Notes under the pieces: model-generated
Seen by the model: the letters and a program-made list of their open reading frames with translations, nothing else
Database searches by the model: none
Told to the model about the DNA's origin: nothing
Program-made: the position numbers and the translations under genes
From: an uncultured Prevotellaceae bacterium
GTDB taxonomy: Bacteria; Bacteroidota; Bacteroidia; Bacteroidales; Muribaculaceae
Direction: 5' to 3'
Length of the DNA: 64,000 nt
NCBI GenBank assembly: GCA_900318335.1
Contig: ONKF01000012.1
Span: 1-64,000 of the forward strand
Shown here: positions 7,570 through 16,997 of the stretch, in pieces
How positions within the stretch are numbered: the stretch's first letter is position 1
How the letters are laid out: each line of letters begins with the position of its first letter

Positions 7570-9138
7570 ATGAATCTAGAGAACCTTTTAGCAGAATGTA
7601 CTGCATACGATTTCAAGTTGATGCTTGAAGAGAACAAGCCTAAAAGTTGGCTGAAGAGTGTTAGCGCTTTTGCAAATGGCTTGGGCGGTTCTCTTTTCTT
7701 TGGCATTGGCAATGATGGGGTTGTTAGAGGTCTTGATGATGTGCAACATGTTTGTGAAACCATCAGCATTAAAATCCGTGATTATATGGACCCCCTTCCT
7801 GAGGTCGAAATGATTCCGCATTCAATGGATGGTTTCCAAGTATTACAATTAAAGGTAAATGCGGGTCATTATGCTCCATATTATTACGTTGGGGATGGAC
7901 AAAGATTAGCTTATGTCCGTATAGGTGATGAGAGCATACCTGCGACAGCAGAACAAATGGTGCGTTTAGTCATAAAAGGCTCAAACAAAACATTTGACTC
8001 ACTAAATACGGATTATAGAGTTGACGATTATTCTTTCACGATACTGGCTAACACATTTAAAACTAGAACTAACCAAGATTGGAACAAGAAGTATCTTTTA
8101 TCTTTTGGTCTTGTTACTAGTACCGGAAATTTAACTAATGCCGGTGCTTTGTTCGCTGATGACTGTGACCTCAGTCAATCTAGATTGTATTGCACACGCT
8201 GGAATGGCTTAGAGAAGAGCGACGCTATCAACGATTCTGAGTTTAAGGGTAATATCCTCTTGTTACTTCGTGAAGCTATGGGTTTCGTAAAAGCAAATAC
8301 TCGCAAAGGATGGGAAAAACTTCCACTAGGCAGAAAGAATAAGCCAGAATACGCTGAAAGAGCCGTCCTTGAGGCATTAGTGAATCACTTCATTCATCGA
8401 GACTACACGGTAATGGGCGGTGAAGTGCATTTGGATATCTATGATGATAGATTGGTGATTACATCTCCAGGTGGAATGTATAGCGGGCAGATGGTTCAAG
8501 ATCTGTCTATTGATGAGATCTCTTCGGATAGGAGAAATCCAATTCTTGCTGATGTGATGTCACAGTTGGATTACATGGAAAAACGAGGCAGTGGACTGAA
8601 ACGAATCTGTAATGAGACTAAGGCATTAGATGGGTACAGAGAAGAGTTGAAACCTGTATTCAAATCTACGACAAGCCAGTTTATGACCATTATCTATTCA
8701 ACGGGGTATGATTCAACCCTAAATAAAATAGAGTTAGAACAAGTCGTCACCAAGCAGTCACTAAGTAGTCATCAAGTAATCGCTAAGTTGTCATTAAGTG
8801 TTCCCATGACGGTTGAGTTGCTTCGTAAAATGGTCACTCCATTGTCGGCAAAGGATATGAGGCAATTTTGTGGACAAAAAGATTCGTCTTATTTTAAAGC
8901 AAAATTCATAGACCCTCTCATTACAGAAGGAATTGTAGCTATGACTCATCCTAATTCACCCAAAAGTCCAACTCAAAAATACTTCTTAACTGATTTTGGG
9001 AAAGTATTGCTTAAAATTGAAGTGGAAGACAAAGAAACGATTGCATCTACCGAAAAGATTATTCAAATGATTTCAGATTTGAGCGACTCCGAGAAGAATA
9101 AAGTATTGGATTTACTGCAAGAGTGGCAACAAAATTAG
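7570..9138 (+). CDS. AlbA_2 (Schlafen-like) / GHKL ATPase regulator
   Basis: A 522-residue protein. Residues about 10-125 form an AlbA_2 domain, seen in FKLMLEENKPKSWLKSVSAF and GGSLFFGIGNDGVVRGL, a nucleic-acid-binding module related to Schlafen cores. Residues about 250-370 match the RecG-like/HATPase_c_4 region: ALVNHFIHRDY, LVITSPGGMYSG, RRNPILADVM and KRGSGLKRIC. The C-terminal ~130 residues look like winged-helix DNA-binding segments. Such proteins are usually called transcriptional regulators or ATP-binding proteins and are frequent in defence islands and mobile elements. It lies 116 bp upstream of another GHKL protein on the same strand; the two may form one cargo unit. Confidence 0.8.
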   Translation: MNLENLLAECTAYDFKLMLEENKPKSWLKSVSAFANGLGGSLFFGIGNDGVVRGLDDVQHVCETISIKIRDYMDPLPEVEMIPHSMDGFQVLQLKVNAGHYAPYYYVGDGQRLAYVRIGDESIPATAEQMVRLVIKGSNKTFDSLNTDYRVDDYSFTILANTFKTRTNQDWNKKYLLSFGLVTSTGNLTNAGALFADDCDLSQSRLYCTRWNGLEKSDAINDSEFKGNILLLLREAMGFVKANTRKGWEKLPLGRKNKPEYAERAVLEALVNHFIHRDYTVMGGEVHLDIYDDRLVITSPGGMYSGQMVQDLSIDEISSDRRNPILADVMSQLDYMEKRGSGLKRICNETKALDGYREELKPVFKSTTSQFMTIIYSTGYDSTLNKIELEQVVTKQSLSSHQVIAKLSLSVPMTVELLRKMVTPLSAKDMRQFCGQKDSSYFKAKFIDPLITEGIVAMTHPNSPKSPTQKYFLTDFGKVLLKIEVEDKETIASTEKIIQMISDLSDSEKNKVLDLLQEWQQN

Positions 9139-9254
9139 AAATATATTTTGGCATAGTTTATTCCTAAATATGTATTGGAGGAATTGATAATCCTAATTAG
9201 CGAATTATTACAATATAAAGCATATTTTATCAAGACAGAATAACAATAATCAAT

Positions 9255-11330
9255 ATGGCAAAAAATAAAGTATCAATAACAGATAGTAGCATTAAAAGTG
9301 GTGTGACCTCTGACGCAAAAAAGGCTATTTGTGAATTTATATGGAATGGCTTTGATGCTAATGCGTTTCATGTTGAACTATCTTATGTGGCCAATGAGAT
9401 TGGTTTTATATCGTCCTTAATAATAAAGGATGATGGTGACGGCATTAGTCGAAGTATGCTTGATTCAACCTTCGGAAAATATCAGGATTCTATAAAGCGA
9501 AAGTCTTTTCAGTGGAGTTCACAAGTAAAGGGGCATAGGGGAAAGGGCCGCTATGCATTCAATTGTTTTGCTACAAGAGCTGATTGGGTATCCATCTGTA
9601 AGGAAAATGACAAGCTGTTAAAACACCATATCTCTATTGATGCAGGTGACAATGATCACTTCAATGACTACAGTGAAGAAGCTGATAATATGATTGTTCA
9701 TGATGTTGAAACTGGTACAGAAGTCACCTTTACTAATGTTGATCTAACACAGGCATTCTTTGAATCTGATGATTTTACTGAATATCTAAAAAAAGAATTT
9801 GCAGTTTTTCTGAAACTTAATGAAAATGCAGGGAAGTATATTACTGTAAATGGAAAAATGCTTGACTACAATAGTCTAATTGCAGAAACTGATACCTTAC
9901 AATTAAATATAAATGATGAAAAAGATGGTCATGTATATGGTTTCCATTTGACTTTTGTTAGATGGAAAGAAAAAATGAAAGAAAACTATTGTTCGTATTT
10001 TCTGGATGATAGTCAGATTGAGCATTTTGAAAAGACAACGACCCTGAATAACAAAGATACGGATTTTCATCATAGCGTATATGTGATTTCCTCATATTTC
10101 AATAGTTTTGTTCCTCCTCAAAAGCCGAAAACCAAAACAAAACATAAAACAGAAATAGAGAATCAAAATCTGATATATTTTCCAGATTTTAGAGGTGATA
10201 AAACCGAAAAGGACCAGGTGTTCAAACAACTGCTAAAAAAGGTGAAAGTTTGGATATTAGAGAAAGAGAAAGAATATATATCCCATGTCGCTGGGGAAGA
10301 ATTGTGGGCAAAGTTTGAAAAGAATGGTACAGTCACCAAGCCTACCAACAAATATGAACTGCCACTTTATGAAGATTTAAAGCAGACCGTAAAGGGCATC
10401 TATTCTGTTCAGCCTAAGATTTTTACAAATATCAAAAAAGAGCAGGCAAAAACTTTAGTTGGTTGCTTAAATCTCTTGTTGCAAACAGATAAGCGAGAAG
10501 ACCTTATTACTATTATTGAAAGTGTTGTAAAAATGAGTGCAGAAGAAAGACATCGCTTAGCTGAAATTCTTCAAGTTACTGAGCTATCGTATATCACCAA
10601 TACAATATCTTTGTTAGAGAATAGATTAAAGACTGTTTCCGCTATAAAGGCAATGCTATTTGACAAATCATTAAATGCTTATGAAGTTCCTGATGTGCAA
10701 AAAATGGTTTCCTCCGCATTTTGGCTGTTTGGAGAGCAATACAACATAGTCACTGAAGCCGAACCAGATTTTCAACAAGCATTGGAACGCTATTTAAACA
10801 TGATACGAAAAGACAACAAAGGTGTAGGAAAAAGTAAAATATCCGTTGAGAAATTAAAACATCCTGATGTAAACAAAGAGATGGATATTTTTGCATTCAG
10901 GCAAACTAAAACCAGCAATGCAATAGAAAATATTATTGTTGAATTAAAGAGACCCAATATTAAACTCGGTGAATTGGAATTAAGCCAAGTTAAAACCTAT
11001 ATGAGATTAATTTATCAACAACCCCAATTCAATTCAACAGCAGCAAAATGGACTTTTATTCTCGTTGGAAATGAACTTGATAATAGTGGGACTATTGAAG
11101 GTGAATATTTAACAAACAAGACTTGGGGCAAGAAGGATTTAGTTTATCATGTTGATAGCAATTCTCAGAATTATGAAATCTATGTAAAAACTTGGAGTAC
11201 GCTATTTGACGATTTCGAGATGAGACACAATTTCTTATTGCAAAAATTACAATTTAGAAGGGATTCATTGTCTGCAAAATATTCAACAAAAAAAGACTTA
11301 CATAACATTGTCGAAGATTCAATAGAATAG
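9255..11330 (+). CDS. GHKL ATPase with C-terminal PD-(D/E)XK-like nuclease domain
   Basis: A 691-residue protein. The N-terminus carries Hsp90/MutL/histidine-kinase ATPase motifs: N-box EFIWNGFDAN near residue 29, G1 DDGDGIS near 58 and G2 HRGKGRYAFNCF near 95. The middle ~300 residues are lysine-rich and helical with no recognised domain. Near residues 541-575, EMDIFAFRQ then IIVELKRPN fits the PD-(D/E)XK nuclease pattern (Asp, then ExK). This architecture suggests an ATP-gated DNA nuclease, in outline like MutL, and a defence role is plausible. No signal peptide. A hairpin terminator follows the stop. A second gene with the same overall plan is at 36731-38575. The nuclease call is motif-based. 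Confidence 0.7.
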   Translation: MAKNKVSITDSSIKSGVTSDAKKAICEFIWNGFDANAFHVELSYVANEIGFISSLIIKDDGDGISRSMLDSTFGKYQDSIKRKSFQWSSQVKGHRGKGRYAFNCFATRADWVSICKENDKLLKHHISIDAGDNDHFNDYSEEADNMIVHDVETGTEVTFTNVDLTQAFFESDDFTEYLKKEFAVFLKLNENAGKYITVNGKMLDYNSLIAETDTLQLNINDEKDGHVYGFHLTFVRWKEKMKENYCSYFLDDSQIEHFEKTTTLNNKDTDFHHSVYVISSYFNSFVPPQKPKTKTKHKTEIENQNLIYFPDFRGDKTEKDQVFKQLLKKVKVWILEKEKEYISHVAGEELWAKFEKNGTVTKPTNKYELPLYEDLKQTVKGIYSVQPKIFTNIKKEQAKTLVGCLNLLLQTDKREDLITIIESVVKMSAEERHRLAEILQVTELSYITNTISLLENRLKTVSAIKAMLFDKSLNAYEVPDVQKMVSSAFWLFGEQYNIVTEAEPDFQQALERYLNMIRKDNKGVGKSKISVEKLKHPDVNKEMDIFAFRQTKTSNAIENIIVELKRPNIKLGELELSQVKTYMRLIYQQPQFNSTAAKWTFILVGNELDNSGTIEGEYLTNKTWGKKDLVYHVDSNSQNYEIYVKTWSTLFDDFEMRHNFLLQKLQFRRDSLSAKYSTKKDLHNIVEDSIE

Positions 11331-11366
11331 AATGTTAGTCTTTATAGGTAATCGTAACACTCGTTT

Positions 11367-11410
11367 CCTGTTATTCCGATTTTTATAATTCCGAAAATCG
11401 GAATAGCAGG
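11367..11410. terminator. hairpin terminator between convergent genes
   Basis: Arms cctgttattccgat (11367-11380) and atcggaatagcagg (11397-11410) form a 14-bp stem with a single G-U. It lies between the stops of the GHKL gene (+) and the small membrane gene (-). Confidence 0.65.
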
Positions 11411-11414
11411 CGTG

Positions 11415-11564
11415 TCACCATCCGAAGAACTTTCCACCATCATCACATTCTCTTTCCCAATCGGACTTCCCATGCCAGGTTGTCCGGTTTTTCTTTTTGT
11501 GTCGTTTCCCGGCTCTGTTCAGGACAAACACGATGAATAGTATGATCAGTACAACTCCCATCAT
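11415..11564 (-). CDS. small single-pass membrane protein (49 aa)
   Basis: An ORF of 49 codons starting at ATG 11564-11562, which overlaps the stop of the upstream M23 gene in the arrangement TGATG, a classic translational-coupling junction. The protein opens with a hydrophobic helix, MMGVVLIILFIVFVLN, followed by a strongly basic stretch (RAGKRHKKKNR) and ends KFFGW. The positive-inside rule predicts a short periplasmic N-terminus and a cytoplasmic tail. No function recognised; coupling to the wall hydrolase suggests a role in envelope work during transfer. Confidence 0.6.
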   Translation of the reverse strand: MMGVVLIILFIVFVLNRAGKRHKKKNRTTWHGKSDWERECDDGGKFFGW

Positions 11565-12217
11565 CAAAAATGTGTTCTGCTGTATTTCAGCAATTCGTTA
11601 GTAATAAACCGTAGCAGCACCTTGGGATCGAAGTATTTCCCCGTGTCGCTCCATTTACAGGACAGGTGCAAGTGCGGTCCAGTTGTCCGCTTGCCGGTGT
11701 TGCCACTGACACCAATCTTCTGTCCGGCACTTACACGTTGCCCTTTGGAAACTTCAATCTTAGACAGGTGCAGGAATGAACAGGTGCAGACACCATAATC
11801 CACCGTGACATAGTACCCACCGCTTGATGAGTAGGATGCCGCTATGACCGTGCCTGGGAACATCGAATAGACATTCTCAAACCTCGCTTTCAGGTCAAGC
11901 CCGTTGTGCATGCGGCTTTTCTTTCTGTTCATCGGATCTCGCCGCATTCCAAAGGGCGAGTTCACCTTTATCTCCTTCAATGGAAGTGACACCATCAGAG
12001 GCACATAGTATGTTGTCGTATCGGATTCCATCGATTCCTGCTCGTTTAATGAGTCGGCATCTACTGCTTCAGAGGTTTCCGTTACAGTCGGCTCGCACAC
12101 TATTTCTTTTGTCTGCGTCATGCCAATCGTGTTGAAAGAAGCCGCTTCTCGTTGTTGTGCATCGCCCATAAAATGCAGGCTCAAGCACATAGCTAATAAC
12201 ATTGTCTTTTTTCTCAT
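11564..12217 (-). CDS. secreted M23 metallopeptidase
   Basis: A 217-residue peptidoglycan endopeptidase. The signal peptide is residues 1-20 with likely cleavage after GDA. A low-complexity acidic linker follows, then an M23/LytM domain from about residue 85: SPFGMRRDPM, HNGLD (zinc His and Asp), SGNTGKRTTGPHLHL (catalytic HxH). It cuts peptide cross-links in the periplasm, presumably opening the wall for the transfer channel. A second M23 domain with the same SGNTG-RTTG signature is in the 24772-26394 gene of this element. The 49-aa gene is coupled to its stop. Confidence 0.85.
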   Translation of the reverse strand: MRKKTMLLAMCLSLHFMGDAQQREAASFNTIGMTQTKEIVCEPTVTETSEAVDADSLNEQESMESDTTTYYVPLMVSLPLKEIKVNSPFGMRRDPMNRKKSRMHNGLDLKARFENVYSMFPGTVIAASYSSSGGYYVTVDYGVCTCSFLHLSKIEVSKGQRVSAGQKIGVSGNTGKRTTGPHLHLSCKWSDTGKYFDPKVLLRFITNELLKYSRTHF

Positions 12218-12700
12218 GTAAAGGTAATCATTTTCTGTGATATATCAAAATTTTGAGCATTAATCTTTGCAAGAATCAACACTTTTATGCTGGTTTTATA
12301 GCCAAAAAGATCTTTCAGAATATTGACACATCATTGGTTGTTGTTAATTGGCGCATTATTTTTCTACACTATAATATGCGCTACTTTGTTTGTATATATG
12401 AATTTCCCTTGCATCTGTTGCATAAATCAAGAGACGGAAGCGTTTGGGCTGATTTCTCTGTTATTCTGGCATTTCTGCGATAAGGATGAGTTTACCAGAC
12501 AGTACAAACCAACCATCTCTGTCTCCTTGCGGCAAAGATAAAGTCACCATTATGCTCTTAAGGAAATCAGGCAAAACAATCCCACTATTTTGAGCCGAAA
12601 ATCAATTATTGGTACTAATGGCCTTACTTGTTAGAACCAATAAAAAGAAACGCGGTCAAATATCACGATTTTGAGCGTATATAGAATAATCACACTTGAT
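12218..12700. promoter_or_regulatory. divergent control region with three ATTTTGAGC motifs
   Basis: This 480-bp gap separates the M23 gene (-) and the main transfer-type operon (+). It contains ATTTTGAGC at 12250-12258, 12587-12595 and 12668-12676, and a leftward TATCTTTG -7 box (complement of 12533-12540). The motif is the reverse complement of GCTCAAAAT found near other element promoters. Short ORFs here have no coding character. Confidence 0.5.
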
Positions 12701-13606
12701 ATGCCCTCTAATTTTGCCATGTCAAAATCGCAATTCACCGACTATATGGAAGAAAAGAAATTCTACCGTGAGGACTATCCTCTTGACATCCTTGGCGAGT
12801 TCGGCTTGACCGAGGAAATGATTTATGACCTCCCTGATTTCGTTCATGAGACGATAGAAAGAGGAGGAAAATCGCCATTGCTGCCGATCAGTATTGAGCA
12901 GCCATTTGGTGTTACCCGTGGCTATGCCAAGTTTTCCCTGGTTGATACAGAAGACGGTATTGATGTCGTATTCTACCCGAGGTTCAAGCAGGCCAATCTT
13001 GCTGCCTTCGGTGAGGAACAGAAAAACGCGCTCATAGAAGGCAAGGTCATCGTTGCAGACATCAATGACAACTTCATTACCCAAGAAGGAGTTGAGGACA
13101 TACAACGTATCAAAGCTTTTGTACAACTTGATAAAGACACGAATACTGTCATTTATGTTCCCACACCAGCTATTGGGAAAAACCTAACCGCTGTTGCAAT
13201 GGAGTATGACATTTCTGGTGATGACCTGCAGCGCATATGGGATGGCGACCTGATAACCATCAAGGAAGCGACAGAGCAAGGCGGTAAAGATCCCGTAACC
13301 ATTGGCGTTGATCTCTTTACCGATACAGGTGTCATTGTCATCCCCGGCACGGCAGCCCAGTGGGAGAATACGGTAAGGCGCACAATGCCCAAATATTCCT
13401 TCGGCAATGACGGCTGTTGGGTCAACCAAGACGGCAGGCTATCTTACGTGCCAGAGGAAAATTTCACCAAAGACATTATGGATGCCCTTGAACGTCTGGC
13501 CAGCCAGAATGGCGTGACTTTCCAAGAGCAGGATGCTCAGCAAGAGCAGGTTTTACAGCCTCAGGTCGGCGAAGTCGAGGAAGAACAACGCCAACTTGTG
13601 CGGTAA
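12701..13606 (+). CDS. DUF4099/DUF3945-type conjugative element protein
   Basis: About 301 residues from the ATG at 12701; a TTG at 12671 lies inside the repeated regulatory motif and is less likely. The pattern FGLTEEMIYDLP, SPLLPISIEQPFG, AKFSLVDTEDGIDVVFYPR, FVQLDKDTNTVIYVPTP and NDGCWVNQDGRL matches the DUF4099 family carried by Bacteroidales conjugative elements, to the best of my recall. Cytoplasmic, with an acidic Gln/Glu-rich C-terminal tail ending in QLVR. First gene of a long rightward operon reaching 29221. Molecular role unknown; related proteins often lie beside topoisomerase and mobilisation genes. Confidence 0.7.
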   Translation: MPSNFAMSKSQFTDYMEEKKFYREDYPLDILGEFGLTEEMIYDLPDFVHETIERGGKSPLLPISIEQPFGVTRGYAKFSLVDTEDGIDVVFYPRFKQANLAAFGEEQKNALIEGKVIVADINDNFITQEGVEDIQRIKAFVQLDKDTNTVIYVPTPAIGKNLTAVAMEYDISGDDLQRIWDGDLITIKEATEQGGKDPVTIGVDLFTDTGVIVIPGTAAQWENTVRRTMPKYSFGNDGCWVNQDGRLSYVPEENFTKDIMDALERLASQNGVTFQEQDAQQEQVLQPQVGEVEEEQRQLVR

Positions 13607-13656
13607 CGCCAGTAATACTAAGGAATAGCATATTCACAAATAAAAACCGAATCAAA

Positions 13657-13878
13657 ATGGAAAAGAACTATCCAGATTACGATGACCTCCGTGAGCAGTA
13701 TGAGGAGGGCAACATTTCCGCAGTGGACTTCGTGGCCCAGCAATCCGATGAACTGACTGAGGACTATGAACGCTACTGTAGGGAGAAGTCGCTGGATCTC
13801 CACAGCGAAGCGTCAGCACAGGCTTTCATGGCCTACCGTGACGAACTCTTTGAAGAGAGCCTCTCCAATCAGTGTTAA
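13657..13878 (+). CDS. small acidic conserved element protein
   Basis: 73 residues, highly acidic and Tyr/Asp/Glu-rich, with pieces such as PDYDDLREQYEEG and SAVDFVAQQ. No membrane segment or known motif. It lies between the DUF4099 gene and the 13899 gene in the same orientation with short spacing, so it is an operon member. Unlike most neighbours it lacks an arginine C-terminus (it ends NQC). Confidence 0.7.
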   Translation: MEKNYPDYDDLREQYEEGNISAVDFVAQQSDELTEDYERYCREKSLDLHSEASAQAFMAYRDELFEESLSNQC

Positions 13879-13898
13879 TCTTACCAGTAACCAGTGCT

Positions 13899-15539
13899 AT
13901 GAGCATCCGTTCAGAATCGCTTCCGTACCGAGGCCGACTTTCCCGTCAGTTGGAAGACCTGTTGCGCAGGAATGGCATGAACGCACAGCTTGCCGTTGAA
14001 GACGGAAAGTACAAACTCCTTGTCCAGGGACATGACTCGCCGTTGCTGAGTTATGACATCAGTGAACAGCAGTTCCGTGCCCTGGGTGAAGGCGGCACCA
14101 ACTACGCCAATAAGAAAGCCTATAATGTGTTCAATGGCATCATAGGTAAAGACTTTGATTTGCCGTCGTCGTTTGTCGCTGCCCGTAATGTCAATGGTCG
14201 TGTCGTCATGGGTTTGCATGGTTATAGAGCCGGAGCCGAGGAATATGGCAGGCCGTTTCCCGCGTCTCCTCATGCTTTTGGTCCAGGCTTTCTCGGATGG
14301 GCACCTCGTCACCAGCCAGGTTTCCATGTTCGCCGTATTGGTGATGTGCCGATGGTTATTGAACATGCCGACGGTCGTCTGAGGCCTGGCGAGATGAAGA
14401 GTGGCGGTTATGGCTATTATTACAAAGGCGGTCAGCAGTCCACTCAACAGGTATCAGATCCGCTGAAGGACTTACAGACGTACTTCCCTCCAGTGCTGAC
14501 CCGTCCCCGTCCTGCCGAACCCGCCAAGTCTTACAAGGAACTCATCACTTCCGATGTGTACTTCACCAATGAGAAATGGCAGGAAGTCCTGTCATCCCAT
14601 AGTATCATCATCGATGCAGACAAGAAGCTTCTTACCATCCAGTCCTCTGGTGCCCAACAAGATTTCGCCTATGACCTGACGGAGGATGAAGTCAAGAAAC
14701 TCACTGACAACTCCCTGAAGAAGGTGTCGTTACAGTCACGCCTTGACATCCTAAACCATGTCATTAGCGGCGACTTCAAAGATTCCATCACCAAGGACAT
14801 GCTTAACAGCACTGACCATATTGCCATCACTCTGAAGCCAGAAGTAGAGCAGTCGTTCATACAGCAACAGCAGGTGATGAGCCAGCAGGTTGAGGTCATT
14901 CCAGATCCCTTGCAGGAACAACAGCATTTTGCTCCCACCATGAACCCGGAACAAGGCTATGTCAACGGTGCAGACCTTGATGAGGAAGACGAGCGCAAGG
15001 GCTGGTATCGAGAGGGCAAACACGGCCGAGCCGTGGAGGTCGGTGACATCTGGGTGGAGAAGGTGCTGCCGCAGCAAACGGAAGGAGAAAGTCAAAGCCC
15101 GGAAGAGAACAGGAAAAGCGATGTCACCTATCGCATGAGTGCCGTTATCAATGGTCAGGTCATCTCCCATGAAATCAGCCAGAAACAGTATGACAAGTTT
15201 ATGGCCGTCGATGACTATCAGAGAATGCGCATGATGTCAAAGGTGTTCAAGGAGGTCGATATGAAGACCCGTTCTGAGATGCGTCAGGGCTTCAACCTCG
15301 GTGCCTTTCTGGCCGCTGGTCTCACGGCTGCCCGTGATGCCACCTACATTGGTGCCGACATTGCCCATAATGTAGAGCATATCAAACATCCACACTATGC
15401 ACCAGACGTGTACCATGAGGCACATGGCACTGGCCGGATTCTCGTCAAGCCAGGTGTGGACTCTCCACAGGACATCGCTTCCCGAGCTTTTGAAGCAGGA
15501 CTTAACCAAGGTCTCTACGGACACGGAATGGGAAGATAA
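13899..15539 (+). CDS. hypothetical conjugative-element protein (546 aa)
   Basis: The frame opens with a GTG at 13872, but MSIRSESLPYRGRLSRQLED from ATG 13899 is the more natural start and follows the preceding stop by 20 bp. The protein is soluble and appears to hold repeated modules: an LLVQGHDSPLLSYDISEQQF-like segment near residue 50 is echoed later by LTIQSSG..FAYDLTEDEV (about 247) and AVINGQVISHEISQKQYDKF (about 425). These may be three copies of a small beta-alpha unit. Near the C-terminus is AAGLTAARDATYIGAD, and it ends HGMGR. Function unknown. Confidence 0.7.
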   Translation: MSIRSESLPYRGRLSRQLEDLLRRNGMNAQLAVEDGKYKLLVQGHDSPLLSYDISEQQFRALGEGGTNYANKKAYNVFNGIIGKDFDLPSSFVAARNVNGRVVMGLHGYRAGAEEYGRPFPASPHAFGPGFLGWAPRHQPGFHVRRIGDVPMVIEHADGRLRPGEMKSGGYGYYYKGGQQSTQQVSDPLKDLQTYFPPVLTRPRPAEPAKSYKELITSDVYFTNEKWQEVLSSHSIIIDADKKLLTIQSSGAQQDFAYDLTEDEVKKLTDNSLKKVSLQSRLDILNHVISGDFKDSITKDMLNSTDHIAITLKPEVEQSFIQQQQVMSQQVEVIPDPLQEQQHFAPTMNPEQGYVNGADLDEEDERKGWYREGKHGRAVEVGDIWVEKVLPQQTEGESQSPEENRKSDVTYRMSAVINGQVISHEISQKQYDKFMAVDDYQRMRMMSKVFKEVDMKTRSEMRQGFNLGAFLAAGLTAARDATYIGADIAHNVEHIKHPHYAPDVYHEAHGTGRILVKPGVDSPQDIASRAFEAGLNQGLYGHGMGR

Positions 15540-15558
15540 ACAAAATGGAGGGATGCCC

Positions 15559-16995
15559 ATGAGTGCCAACGACCTTACCTATCAGGACTATCTTGACAGG
15601 ATAAACATTCAGGATGTCCTTGTTCACGCAGGTTACACCTTGAACCGTCGTGACGGACTGCGTTATCCCTCGTATGTCCGTCACGACAGCAATGGCCGTC
15701 GCATTCATGGTGACAAGTTTATCGTGACCAATCATGGCACCAGTTGCTTCCGTCCGCCAGAACAGAAAACCTACAATCTCATCAGTCTTATCAAGACCTT
15801 TCCAAGTATGTTCCCGGAACACGTCCGTTGCGCCAATCCAGACCATCTGGTGAATGAAGTATGCCGGACGTTGTTGAATGTCCCCAATGAGCATCGAGGA
15901 ATCATTACCGGGTTTCAAAAAGAAGCAAAGCCTTTTAATCTCAATGAATACAGCATCCATACATTCAGCAAGTATGACTTTGACAGTATCAAGAAGTTCT
16001 ATCCGTTTTTTGTGACCAGAGGCATCAACCTTGATACCCAGATAGCGTTCAGCGCCCATTTCATCCTTGCCACCAAAGAAGCACAGGCACAAGGCAAGAC
16101 CTATACCAATCTGTCTTTCCCCTTGTATGTGCCAGGAAACGACAACGTTGTTGGCTTGGAAGAGCGAGGCCGCCCCCGACTGGATGGCAGTTCTGGCTAT
16201 AAAGGCAAGGCGATGGGCAGCAACAGTTCCGAAGGGCTGTGGATAGCCCAATTAGGCAAAGGCGGGTTGGCCGAAGCCAAACATGTCTATTGGTTTGAGT
16301 CCGCCTACGATGCCATGTCCTATTATCAGTTGCATGTGAAGGATAAACCCGAATTGAACAAAGCCATCTTCGTCTCTACTGGCGGTAATCCCACTGTGGG
16401 TCAGATGCGTGGAATGTTGAAACAGACACCCACAGCGTTGCACCATATCTGCTTTGACAATGACCTTGCCGGGCGGCAGTTCGCCGAGAATTTCAGGAAC
16501 GAGCTGCACCAGCAGGTGCGTTTCAATATCAAAGAAACGCCAGAGCGAAAACCTTATCTCGATTCCCTGCCCTTTGCTCAGGATTTAGCCAACGGCAATA
16601 TAGATCTGTTACCCGACTCTGTAAAGGAGAAGTATGCCAAATATGAATCCGCATGGGAAGAAACCATGTCTATGCGCCAGAGCCGCTTATGCTTTGACGG
16701 AGACATCAAAGAACAGGAGAAACAGGCGGAGGCACTGAATAAAGATTTCCGATCTTCTTTACGGGCATTTCTGGGCATCACTTCAATGCAGGACACACAG
16801 TCAGTGCGTGAAATCCCTTTCAAGGGAAAAGACTGGAATGAGCAACTGCTTTTTGAAAGAGAGGAAGGCCGCCTTGCAGCTGATGAGACCGATGAGACAA
16901 GAAATGTCACTTCCGGCATTGATCTCGACGCCGATGGAGAGATTGAGGCTTGTGAGAGTGAGGAGAAGAGACAAAACCATAAAGTCAGGAGGTAG
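15559..16995 (+). CDS. TOPRIM-domain primase-like protein
   Basis: About 479 residues from ATG 15559, which has GGAGG seven bases upstream; the open frame extends back to 15397 inside the previous gene. The N-terminal ~110 residues resemble DUF3991-type primase regions (LDRINIQDVLVHAGY, YNLISLIKTFP). The TOPRIM fold lies around residues 240-320: VYWFESAYDAMSYYQL supplies the Glu, FVSTGGNP follows, and HICFDNDLAGRQFAENF carries the DxD metal motif. Such proteins prime complementary-strand synthesis on transferred ssDNA. The C-terminus is charged and ends NHKVRR. Confidence 0.8.
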   Translation: MSANDLTYQDYLDRINIQDVLVHAGYTLNRRDGLRYPSYVRHDSNGRRIHGDKFIVTNHGTSCFRPPEQKTYNLISLIKTFPSMFPEHVRCANPDHLVNEVCRTLLNVPNEHRGIITGFQKEAKPFNLNEYSIHTFSKYDFDSIKKFYPFFVTRGINLDTQIAFSAHFILATKEAQAQGKTYTNLSFPLYVPGNDNVVGLEERGRPRLDGSSGYKGKAMGSNSSEGLWIAQLGKGGLAEAKHVYWFESAYDAMSYYQLHVKDKPELNKAIFVSTGGNPTVGQMRGMLKQTPTALHHICFDNDLAGRQFAENFRNELHQQVRFNIKETPERKPYLDSLPFAQDLANGNIDLLPDSVKEKYAKYESAWEETMSMRQSRLCFDGDIKEQEKQAEALNKDFRSSLRAFLGITSMQDTQSVREIPFKGKDWNEQLLFEREEGRLAADETDETRNVTSGIDLDADGEIEACESEEKRQNHKVRR

Positions 16996-16997
16996 CC

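Noticed and set aside
12253..12541. Two overlapping rightward short ORFs in the divergent control region
   Set aside because: They lie in different frames of an AT-rich promoter region carrying repeated motifs, with no coding character.
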